From Hypomesus transpacificus (lineage: Eukaryota > Chordata > Actinopteri > Osmeriformes > Osmeridae), in the NCBI RefSeq assembly GCF_021917145.1, contig NC_061077.1:8606083-8670082 (forward strand): a stretch of DNA of 64,000 nt. The letters run 5' to 3'. How positions within the stretch are numbered: position 1 is the first letter of the stretch; the number at the start of each line of letters is the position of its first letter. Position numbers and translations under genes: made by a program. Below are positions 39,173 to 61,659 of this stretch, piece after piece. Below the pieces are notes generated by a model, which had not been told where the DNA came from, ran no database searches, and saw only the letters and a list, made by a program, of their open reading frames with translations.

Positions 39173-41441
39173 TTTGATTTCACAAAGCAACATGTACCTT
39201 TCATTGCTTTTAGTCTTACCTTTGGTCAAGAACAAAATGTCAAGCACCAAGTTCACAATCCCTTTACATTTGTCAATTTACATACTCTTCTGTATGCATC
39301 ATTTGCTAAACCATCCTGAAGCAAATGTGCTGTACTTTAGAAAACCAATGAATCAAAATAAAATCAATTCATCTCTAAGGGGAGAGGATGTGCACGTAAG
39401 TAAATAAGGTTGTGGTCAAAAGAAAAATGAAAACATTTGACTATTCCTGTGAAGCAAATGTTGTGAAGCTGCCTCTCTTTGCAAATATTATACCAACTGC
39501 GGAAGGCAAAATGGATTTGCTGTCCAAAGGCATGACTCAAATAAACATTGTAACAAACATCGTAACCCATAAATCAAAGTATGCATGGCTACCAACCTCT
39601 AATTTCAAAAGATGAAGCTGAAACACCAATCCTCTGCTGGAAGGGACACAGTCTCTTTAATAGCATTTGGAGTGAAAAAATTACACTTAGTTATTAAAAT
39701 CATGTTTTAACTTCAGCACAAGAGAAACCAAGAACATGCAATGTAGTCCATGGGAAAAACAAATCTAGAGTCTAATTACCGGTTTTGTTTAATTTGTTTC
39801 AAACATGATGGGTTCAACAACTGAAAATAGTCTTGTGATTTGAAAATAAACAAGTAAAAATAATCAAACAGTTTGATCTTTTAAAATATATAAATCCTCA
39901 AGACAACCATTTTAAACACAATTCAATTTCTTTTTTACAGGAAAAAATGTTTTGATCCTTTATTACAGTGCTGATCAAGGTATTCCAAAATGTCTCTGGT
40001 TACCAAAAATACTACTGCACACACTTATAAGATCCCCAGCATACTGATAAAAATGCCAAAAAAGTTTGGGGTGGAGAGAGAGAAAAAAAAGAAAAACGTG
40101 TTCACAACCCCCTTCATCCATTTGTTACATTAAAATCTCTCAATCTCAATTTTCTTATGTGTCCTCTGCAAAAGAAGAGAAAGAGAGAATATGTTTGTTT
40201 GGAATGATTTGATTTTTGCCATCAGCTTCTTAATATACACAGAATGTAAGAATGTACATGCTACTAGATATCCATGGAAAGTACCCCTAGCTTGAACACA
40301 CACATGGTTTCATTGCAGTGTCAAAGCCTGTGGTCTTAATGTGATCATCTATTATTTATACTAAAAAGAGAATATTGGAATCTTGGATTGGTAACATTTA
40401 CATTTGAAAGAAATGTAATTATAAATTTAACAGGGACCATGATGCAAAATCCTAGGTTAGTTTCCAGGAGTTCTGACAGACAGTTCTCTTTTGGATGAAC
40501 AATACAAAACACAAAAGCAGAGGAACTAACACAATCATACACTAAGCTACTGGAAGCAGTAACGCAACTACTGATGCCACCAACCTTGAACTATGCACCA
40601 TGTGATAAAATATGACCTGAAGCCCATCATAATCACTCTTCATCTTAACAATTTCAGGAAAACTATGCAGGAAAGAAGTTGTCTTCTATCCAAAACAGCA
40701 AATAACTGTGAATGTGTTTTAATAATTGTTGAAATCATAAATGAATGGTTATGATGGGCAGCCTTCATAGTGTATGCATGTTGACTAAAATTGACAGGAT
40801 GAAGTACAAAGGACATTTTGGTGGGAGCCTCTGAAGCCAGTGCAACAGTACACTTGATCCCAACAGAAATCATTCATAAACTTACAGTTTTTACTTAAAT
40901 TTTAATTTACATCTAATTTGGTTATTTCACTCTAAATCTAGGTAATTTCCAATAAATGTGTTACAAACAAGTAGGTACAATGTCAAAAGTTGGCAGATTT
41001 ATTTCACTTGGAGACAGAGCTTAGTAGTTGAAGGGAATTGTCCACAATAATCCACAACTTTGTTTTACTGCAATCCCATTCAGTGCCAAATCTTCTAGGT
41101 GACTTTATACTTACCCTATAGGGTTACAAGGCAAAAGGTGGCACTGCATGTCAGCCAACTAAACAAACACAACTGATCCCAATGGAAGATGACTCACTCA
41201 AACCCCCATTTCCTACAAAAAAGGCAGCGTTTCTTGACTAAACCAATCCTGGACACTACACCCCCCCCCTCATCCAACACTGTCAACAATGGATCAAAAC
41301 TCGTTTCCATTCTCTCTTTGTTCTCCTTTCCATTGAAGCACTGACCCACGTCATCCATCTGACCAAGCTTTAAAATTATTATTTTTTGGATTATTTTAAT
41401 TTCAAAAATATTAGGGGAGGGTGTGTTTTTTGTTTTGTTTT
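39173..41441. other. rer1 3' UTR and T1R upstream region
   Basis: No coding exon. On the minus strand AATAAA occurs at 40998-41003 and 39959-39964, either of which could end rer1 transcripts. If the distal one is used, less than 800 bases separate the rer1 3' end from the T1R start codon. A short poly-C run lies near 41261-41269. Confidence 0.5.
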
Positions 41442-41531
41442 TTAACTAGCAAAAGGTTTCCCTGTGTCTTCCTTGCCTCTGTAAGTCCTCTTCCCGTGTG
41501 TGAATGGTAGATATCTGTACTTGACCATGTG
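41442..41531 (-). CDS. rer1: rer1 coding exon 6 (C-terminal tail)
   Basis: 30 codons including TAA, acceptor CTGTTTTCAG. Encodes HMVKYRYLPFTHGKRTYRGK and EDTGKPFAS. Confidence 0.97.
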   Translation of the reverse strand, partial: HMVKYRYLPFTHGKRTYRGKEDTGKPFAS

Positions 41532-43609
41532 CTGAAAACAGAGTAAAAAACAAACATTTACTTGACAAAGACATTAGTAATTACAATTAGGATGTGCATA
41601 TTGAAGCTGTTTAACACAATAATACAATAATACACAAACTGATGAATCTCTTCAATAATCATGAGTCTTTTTACTATCTGCATTTGAATTCAGGTCTTCG
41701 TAGCATATTTGTAAAATCTTACCTTGATCTGCCTCTTCATGGTAATGCAGAAGAGCATGATGAAGTACATTACAAGTATTGGCCAAAACACTGGCACATT
41801 GAAGGCTTCAAAGAATGTGCAAATCATAGCGATGACAATTCCTTTTGTTGCCGAATGCCTGAGGAAAGAAGCACAACACAACATAAATATACAGTCTTTT
41901 ATAACTACTAGTCACACACCATTGCAGTCAAACTGGTTGCCAAACTTGAATTTGTAGTGACACAAATTACTGATACACATCCCATTATTGTTTTTCATTA
42001 AAACATACTAATGAACTCGTTGCAATGCAATCTTAAACTTGCCAACCCACAGGCTAGATGATGGCATTCAAAAGCATATATCTTTCTAAATCTTTTGACA
42101 CAGTTATAGGCTTCAAAATGGCTCAGATCTATCAGCATGCAATACTAATTAATCTTAATCTATTCAAATCCCCTTTTGCAGCATGGTCACCAGTAATCCT
42201 GTCATATGGTATAAGTGTACCATCTGACAAAGTACCAGTGAGTTGCAGGAAAACTAATTTGGGAAAATGGGTTGGCATATGTAATCAGTGGTTACAATGA
42301 AAAAAGAAAAGGTCATTTAAATCATCTGTGGAGGGTAGCAATGGATGGTTGAGTTGTTAAGGGCTCTCACCAGAATTTGAATTCAGGCAACCTTCTGATG
42401 AAAGGGCGGAACTCCTCATTCTGCTTGGTGGGAAGAGCTGGACCTTCATCTAGAAATCAGTGGAGAGGCTAAATGGTTCACATGTGATAGTGTTCCCAGC
42501 TCACAAATGTATTGAAAAACCGTGAACTGTACAAAAATCTCAAATGTGAGGCCGCTGACAGTGCCCAAACAGGAATCATTTCTCACACTACTACATATCT
42601 GTCTGCACAGAATGGGGGTACACCAAATTGTTGTCCTGTACAATACTGTACAGGAGTTGTGAAACATCTGGGTTACAATTGATCATACGCATCCATACAG
42701 ATACCCAAATGTTGATCTTTCTCAACTTTTGCATCCATAATTAACAACAGTACAACCTGCCTTTGGCCATTTTGAAAAAAATCAAACATACCCATACATA
42801 GATATTGTCTCGAGAAGTTATGCCTTTTTACAGTCTGTAAAAATATGCAATAGTGTGAACCAGGTTTAATGAATTAGGCCATGTTCCACTTAAAGCAAAC
42901 CAAAAATCCCAGGTAAATGTCTGGTAGTAAGAAGAAAAACTTGCCTGCATCATCAAGCATCGATGGATCCACTTTTGGTGATAGAAAAGCGATGAACAGG
43001 TTGAGATGGTAGATTCCCAGAGCATATGTGACTATATACCAACCCTGAAAATAGCAGAGAAATATCTTACATTTAGATAAACCTAAGCCCTAAAATTAAG
43101 TACAAGCTATTGCCAAAGTTTGGGTCTAAGATAGCTGCAAAGTTGAAAAAGAATATCCACTGGAACTACCTAAACTGTTTGAACATGTTTCATTTTAATG
43201 CATGGGAAATATAAACAACATATTTCATTTTGAATAAGATGCATGCTTCTTCACCTGTAAAATGTACACTCTGATCATGTAAATGGCCGTTAGCAGAAGA
43301 GTTACTGCCCATCGTACAATTGAGAACGGTGTTGACTTGTCGAGCCATGACTGATAGATCTGTATGGGAGAGCAGGTAGAAAGTTGATAACAAATCAGTA
43401 GTAAGCAGTTAGTAGACAACAATTCCTGAAAATGTCATATATTTTACAATCAATGTGTTATTGCAGCACAGTATTTGGTTGGTCATAATAATTGTTTAGG
43501 TCTATGCAATCTCTGCTGTAGTCTGTACCTGTCCAAGCCGCGTGAAAAAGCTACCAATTACAGATGGTTTCCCATGGATCGATTCACCAGCACTGTCCCC
43601 TTCTGACAT
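41442..43609 (-). CDS. rer1: rer1, ER retention/retrieval receptor 1 (whole gene)
   Basis: Join of 43529-43609, 43255-43359, 42945-43044, 42371-42449, 41723-41858 and 41442-41531 on the minus strand encodes exactly 196 residues, the length of human RER1. Rer1 is a small four-pass membrane protein of the cis-Golgi. It returns escaped ER proteins and unassembled subunits to the ER in COPI vesicles. Hydrophobic segments fall near residues 41-60, 62-80, 120-136 and 138-157. Conserved blocks are STPFSIVRWAVTLLLTAIY, GWYIVTYALGIYHLNLFIAF, NEEFRPFIRRLPEFKFWHSA and VPVFWPILVMYFIMLFCITM. The lysine/arginine-rich C-terminus (KYRYLPFTHGKRTYRGKED) is the coatomer-facing tail. All junctions are in phase. 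One intron uses a GC donor (42943-42944). A probable non-coding first exon lies at 45276-45345. Confidence 0.97.
41723..41858 (-). CDS. rer1: rer1 coding exon 5 (TM3-TM4)
   Basis: 136 bases between CTTTCCTCAG and ATCAAG|GTAAGA. Completes the Trp of FKFW and encodes HSATKGIVIAMICTFFEAFN, then VPVFWPILVMYFIMLFCITM. Confidence 0.97.
42371..42449 (-). CDS. rer1: rer1 coding exon 4 (cytosolic loop)
   Basis: 79 bases, acceptor TGATTTCTAG, donor AATTCTG|GTGAGA. Encodes DEGPALPTKQNEEFRPFIRR and LPEFKFW. The first Asp codon is split G|AT across the GC-AG intron. Confidence 0.96.
42945..43044 (-). CDS. rer1: rer1 coding exon 3, followed by a GC-AG intron
   Basis: 100 bases after CTATTTTCAG. Encodes GWYIVTYALGIYHLNLFIAF and LSPKVDPSMLDDA. 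The only join that preserves frame and the conserved D-A-D-E-G run uses GATGCAG|GCAAGT, a GC donor with an otherwise consensus context. No GT lies nearby that would work. Confidence 0.94.
43255..43359 (-). CDS. rer1: rer1 coding exon 2 (TM1-TM2)
   Basis: 35 whole codons between TCCCATACAG and TTACAG|GTGAAG. Encodes IYQSWLDKSTPFSIVRWAVT and the rest of the first hairpin up to YILQ. Confidence 0.97.
43529..43609 (-). CDS. rer1: rer1 coding exon 1 (start)
   Basis: 27 codons, MSEGDSAGESIHGKPSVIGS then FFTRLGQ; donor GGACAG|GTACAG. The exon begins one or four bases before the ATG, since the acceptor is a tandem AAGCAG (NAG-NAG) after a T-rich tract; the choice does not affect the protein. Confidence 0.95.
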
Positions 43610-43613
43610 TCTG

Positions 43614-45275
43614 CTTGTGGAGACAAAAAGGCAGACATGCATTTTGATCAGACATCATCATAGTCTAACCCAGTCTAGTATTGATTAGAATAAGTGAGCA
43701 GAATATATTGTATACTTGAGGGTCTTGGATTTCCAAGTGAGTCTCAAGAGAAGGCTGATAACAGTTCATCAGACACTTTTCTCTGTGTGTTCAGTACAAG
43801 GTGAAAGAGGCTACCAACAAAAAAGTAGATAAAAAAATACTCATGTGTGACCATCATCACATAATTATGGTACATAATGCATTGGTCTGTGACTAACGTA
43901 ATGTTCTTGATCTATATCAACTCCTTGAGGCTTTGGATGATAGGGAGATAACTTTGAGCTGCTATAATTAACTAGAGATTATCTAACATTCCGAACGGTA
44001 ATTGCCATTGTATGTCCACGTAGAAATACACGGGTACTGTATTTTTACAGTACCAGTTAGCCAAATCTCGCTAGCTAATGTTACTACTGTAGCTAGGTGG
44101 TATGAAGCTAACCACCAGCTAGCGCAACGTTACTAGGCCTGACAAGGGAAATCTACCAGGCCAGCAAGCAAACCAACAACCGATCACCAATACGGGAGCT
44201 ATTTGATGTAGGAGACAACACGCGACTTAATCAATGTCACCTAGCTATCTTGCGAACATGCGGTAGTGAATTAGTTACGGTCGAGCTCTGTCACAAATAT
44301 GATTTACAGATAAATAAACCTACCTAGCTATATACGCTAGATAGCTAACGTTCACCGGCTATAGCCTAGCTACTGAGCTAGCTAACATTCCAAACTAGCT
44401 GGCCGGCTAGGTACGCCCCACGGCACTAGCGAGCTAATGAAATGTGAAACTACAGTGGAGAACAAACAGACACAAGTCGTTCAATCACTGACTGTGTCGG
44501 ATCATATACCCTTTAAGATAGTCATTTATCTATCTGTACTTACACTAACATCAACCACATGACTTAATATTATGTATAGCAGACTTTTTTTTTTTTATCA
44601 GAGAAGGTTTTCATGTTTAAATTCTGACTGAAGCTAGCTAACATGTTTATCAGCTAGCCGGCGTATGTTACTCATGTCCTGTCTTGTAATAATAGGACAA
44701 ATGATGTCTGCTAGATAGCTAGGTGTTGGTTATCTAACCTTGCATAGCTAGCTAACTAGAAATGATTAAGAATGAATAGTTATGGTACCTTCCTGGTCCA
44801 ACTAGAGGCTTCTCTGGGTTTTGTAGTTTTCATCTAAACGATTTTCTTTTTCATCAGCTGTAAAGCAATGAATGATTCCCTACATTCCTCCTAGTTGACC
44901 TGTAGCTTAACCCATGCATTCCGCAAAATTTAACTGAAGTCCAGTCTGCTAATCTTTTAATTTATATATCGGCGTTAACTGGAAGACGAACTACATCCAC
45001 CAGCAGGAATCTAATACATTTGACAACTCACTTCCGGAGAAACGGCTAGGCTGTACCACACAGAATTGTCTCTCGGTTGGAAACCAAGCTAGCGTTAAAT
45101 TGACGGCTAGCTAGCTAAGTAGCTACCACAACTATGTGGTCTCTTGAATTGCTATTTGTAGCAATTCTACTGGAGCTTACTTCGGTTTGGGTAACTTAAT
45201 GGTACTAAAATGATATTCCACAGAACTGATTTCGTACTGAGAGACAAAATGCATAATGACAGACTTACTTCTTAC
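43614..45275 (-). other. Probable rer1 5' UTR intron, AGCTAGC/AACGTTA-rich
   Basis: No coding sequence. From about 44060 to 45130 it is dense in AGCTAGCT, GCTAGC and AACGTTA words and overlapping short palindromes, a composition often seen near promoters in fish. A poly-T run lies at about 44586-44596. Confidence 0.6.
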
Positions 45276-45345
45276 CTGATGCGGCCGCTGTGTCACTCGG
45301 CTCTACCTAACTAGCTACCTCTCGTGCAGGCTAGTGAACACGTCA
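45276..45345 (-). promoter_or_regulatory. Probable rer1 non-coding first exon and promoter
   Basis: The minus strand has GCCGAGTGACACAGCGGCCG followed by CATCAG|GTAAGA, an excellent donor in GC-rich sequence, upstream of the acceptor beside the rer1 ATG. The 5' end is not determined; 45345 is nominal. There is no TATA box, consistent with a housekeeping gene. Confidence 0.5.
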
Positions 45346-47868
45346 GTACTTCCGCAAAGAATCGCTCAAACTTCAGGCATGGTTAATAGAATTCCGAAAA
45401 ATCCGAAACCATGATCCATATTACAGACTAAACGAAAAAAAGTAAATTCTGCTTGTGTAATTAAATTAAAATGTTTGATTTATTATTGTGTACGATATTT
45501 AATTGAAGTATTTTTTCAAACAATGTAAAACGATTTATCAAACTTCCATTCACGTAAAATATGTTTATGATTAAGCAATTTAAATGTTTTTTTTAGAATC
45601 TGTATAGTACCATATTATTTAGGGTGTTCTCAGGAACACCCTCTGGGGGGCACAGTGGGTCCGTTTCCTAACTGCATGTAGCTTATAACGAGTAGCATTT
45701 CCAATGAATCTTCCATGACATTTTTGACAAGGCTTCATTCAAGAAATTGTATGAAAGAAATGCATGGTTTTACATTAAGAAATATGCTATACATAATAGT
45801 AGTACTTCTGTAAAGAAACACTTTTTAATATTAATGATTTACAAGAAGAAGAAAACTTTACATGTACAACCTCAAACAGGAACATGACACTGATATGAAC
45901 ACTATTACTTTAGAACATTAGTACATCTTGTATTTAAAAAGAAACATCAACAGGAAATGTCCTAACAAAATGACACACTACTATTTACAAATGTATATGG
46001 GATAACACTGATTATAAGCACATATAACTTGAAATTATTCTGTGTCTCTGTAAAGCAGTAAGCACTTTATTTTCTTTCCAGTTCTGTGTAAGAGACGGTC
46101 CCTGTGGCTGTGTATTATATTGTGTTTGGTGCTGTCTAAGTGGATTATTTACAAATGTATCAAGTAGCCAAGCAAAAAAAAATTCTACAGATAAAATTAC
46201 ATCATTTTTAAATTTGCTTTCGAGCTGAATAGGAGTGCCTCATCTCACATGGTGTTACAATTGAGATACAACTATTAAACTGAGCTATGTGGAGCAGTAT
46301 GTACTGTCCAATATTCATTTAAAAGTCACATTTAGGTTGTCTGCACATCTCAGAGCCAAAGCTCCTCTAACTACCATTTAGGAACAGTTGAACACAGAGA
46401 TAAGCAATGTTCCAATTCTATGTCAAAAACACCATTGAATCAATTAACAAAGACAAGTGCAAGGAAATACAGGATTTGTAGGATACACATATGGCTGTGA
46501 ACAAAACAAACTGTAATCAAAAGGAAGAGCTTGACCTGCAAGACTCATAATAAAATAAAACAAAGAGATAAGGCTATCATTTTCATGGGTTAGAAAGTAA
46601 ATTCTGGGATTATTTGATTCCCCAAATTTCTAAAAGGGCATTGTCAAAACCAGTAAAAAATAAACTGGGTTCAATTTAAAAGTACTTTGTTATTATAACT
46701 GTTCCTAATGGATGTCATGTAACACAATCCATAACATAAAACATATTATTGATCTATTTCTGAGTTTTGTCTGACTGTCTTTCTCATGTTCTCTTGATTA
46801 ATCCTTACTACTCAACACAAAATGTACCTCTTTTGAAATTACAAGGTTAACATTGGGTCAAAAAAGCAATTCTATACAGGGACTATACAGGGACAGGGAC
46901 TAATATCTTAACATCTTGTAGGATCAGAGTCCAACGGTCCAATCTTTTGTATCTGTAATACTGTTTTTTGGGTTATCGCACAACTTCCGCAAACAATTTA
47001 ATAAAAAATTACATGGGACGTAAATGTACCTACAATATGTATACAATTCAGGTGGCATTTTATCCAATGAGACTTTTAATACACTAGGGAGATTAGTTCC
47101 ACACAATTATTTTGTGTTGAAAAGATAACTAGGCACAGAGACTTTATGTAAGTGCTCTAACCAAACATATGTTATATACTGGTACCATGTTACTTGCTTG
47201 TTTTCAGTTTTATATCTATAGCTCAATTTTATGGTGTCATCAGATAATGACGCCATAACAATCTAAAAACACAATATAAGTGGTTTCAGCTTGACCACAA
47301 ATGTAATGTAGATTTTACAGAATGTACATATATTTACAATTACAACAGTGAAAACAATAAATAAGTAAACTAAGATCTAATTGGGCACACGGTCACATAG
47401 TGGTAGCTATATTTTTGTATCCACCCAAGTATGGCCATAAGCATCTGCTTATTGATGATTTCACCAAAATAATTTACACTCCTTGCTGACCTACTTTGGA
47501 AATGGGGTAAATACATATTTTCCATAGTAGCCCATAATCTTTGTTGATTTTAACTACTTTTCAACAGTTTCATTGCATCAAAAAAGTTTCCAGGATTGTG
47601 ATTATAAAAAATCTTTCCCAATGCAATGTCATTATGTCACAATTTAGTGTCCCTTTGTTCACAAATTTATTGGATACATGTAACATCTTGGAACATCACT
47701 GCTTGATAGTTCAAGTACAATAGACACATCCAGAGAACTGCATAAATGTACAACTATGTCCCTCCATAAAAATGGGAAATAAAAATACCTCAGCCACAGC
47801 AAAGTATTAACATTTCAAACTCATGCCCAACTATTTTGTCCATGAATTTCTCATTCACTGGATTTCTC
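45346..47868. other. tp73 3' UTR and spacer to rer1
   Basis: No coding exon. On the minus strand AATAAA occurs at 47666-47671 and 46066-46071; the second would give tp73 a 3' UTR of about 1.8 kb. A perfect 9-bp inverted repeat with a 4-base loop lies at 45621-45642. AT-rich throughout. Confidence 0.55.
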
Positions 47869-60500
<12,632 letters not shown>

Positions 60501-61638
60501 CTGGAGAACCAGGGAGGGAGGAAGTGGAGGAGGAGGAGGGAGGAAGGTGAGAGGGAGGGGGAGAGGAGGGGAAAGAAAGAAAGAAAGGGAGGATACAGGT
60601 AAAAGACCCACCTGGAGAGATACTTCAATTTTTGGACTAGTGAGAAGGGTTCGGGTTACAATTGTGAGGGCTCTGAGACAGCGCAGGAGGATCTTGGTGT
60701 GTGTGTGTGCACATATGCCCCCATGCTTCCAGATTGTGTATTTGCATTTGTGTCAACAGTATACGCTCTCAAGCCTGTATAAGAGTGTGTGTGTGGGTGT
60801 GTGTGGGTGGGTGTGTGTGTGGGTGGGTGTGTGTGTGTGTGGGTGGGTGTGTGTGTGTGGGTGTGTGTGTGGGTGGGTGTGTGTGTGGGTGTGTGGGTGG
60901 GTGGGTGGGTGTGTGGGTGGGTGGGTAAGATGGGGTATCGGTTGTTTTGTGTAGTTCCCCGAGGGAGTACATTGGGGTTGTAAAAGACAAGCATAACCCA
61001 TGCTCTGCCTAATTGCCTGCCATTCCCCACAGCCCTATCCCCCCTTTTCCCCTCCCACCTCAAACAGACAAGGAGGATTTGTACTACTGTGGTAGGAGCT
61101 AACACACCACCACTGCTCTTTGTAAGGCTGGAGACCAGAATACCCATACACACAGGTTGAGGGAAACCTGGAAGGAAAAGTGTTCTGTTTCTGTCTTTGT
61201 CAAGTAGCACACTGTGATCCATTTAGCCATTTTTGTGGTCCCAGAGCACTGACTAGAAAAATATACTAGAAAACACCAGAACTAGATCAAAGTCAATAGA
61301 TATATTTGAAATGTTAAAGGACAACACATCAATTATATTAATGCTACAGTAATAGTAGTGAAAATAAGTCTATCAAATGCAGTGGTTTGTTGGGTAAGTG
61401 CAGAAGCTCATAACATATTCACATCCAAATGGTCAAGACAAGAGGTGGAAATATCAATTAGTAGAAAACTGCTCAGTCAATAGAATATTCACAAAATAAA
61501 CATACTGATGTCAATAAACCAAAGGTTATACCAACTGCATGGCCTGTAGCCAGGCAGAACAAGCTTTCTCAATAAACTGAACAACACTGAAGACTGAAGC
61601 AACATCTAAATACAAGACCATAGAATCAATTACAGTAC
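60501..61638 (-). other. tp73 intron upstream of exon 4
   Basis: Polypurine DNA just right of exon 4 (pyrimidine tract on the gene strand) includes (GAAA)n near 60570-60590. A TG/GGGT minisatellite follows at 60785-60926. No other exon is seen. Confidence 0.75.
60785..60926. repeat. GTGTGGGTGG minisatellite
   Basis: Irregular tandem array of GTGTGTGT and GGGTGGGT units, about 140 bp. It opens long spurious frames on both strands (Cys-Val-Gly rich and Pro-Thr-His rich). The G-rich strand could adopt G-quadruplex or Z-DNA structures. Confidence 0.95.
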
Positions 61639-61659
61639 CTTCTTTTTCACGTAGTACAT
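61639..61659 (-). CDS. tp73: Candidate delta-N tp73 alternative first coding exon
   Basis: The minus strand has GAGA-ATG and seven codons, MYYVKKK, ending at AAG|GTACTG, a usable donor in phase 0, exactly what exon 4 requires. Mammalian delta-N p73 and p63 start in a similar short alternative exon upstream of exon 4, with Tyr at position 3. This exon lies 1.1 kb upstream of exon 4, has A at -3, and no better candidate is seen between 60501 and 64000. Splicing it to 60500 would give a 598-residue protein. Evidence is positional and phase-based only. Confidence 0.35.
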
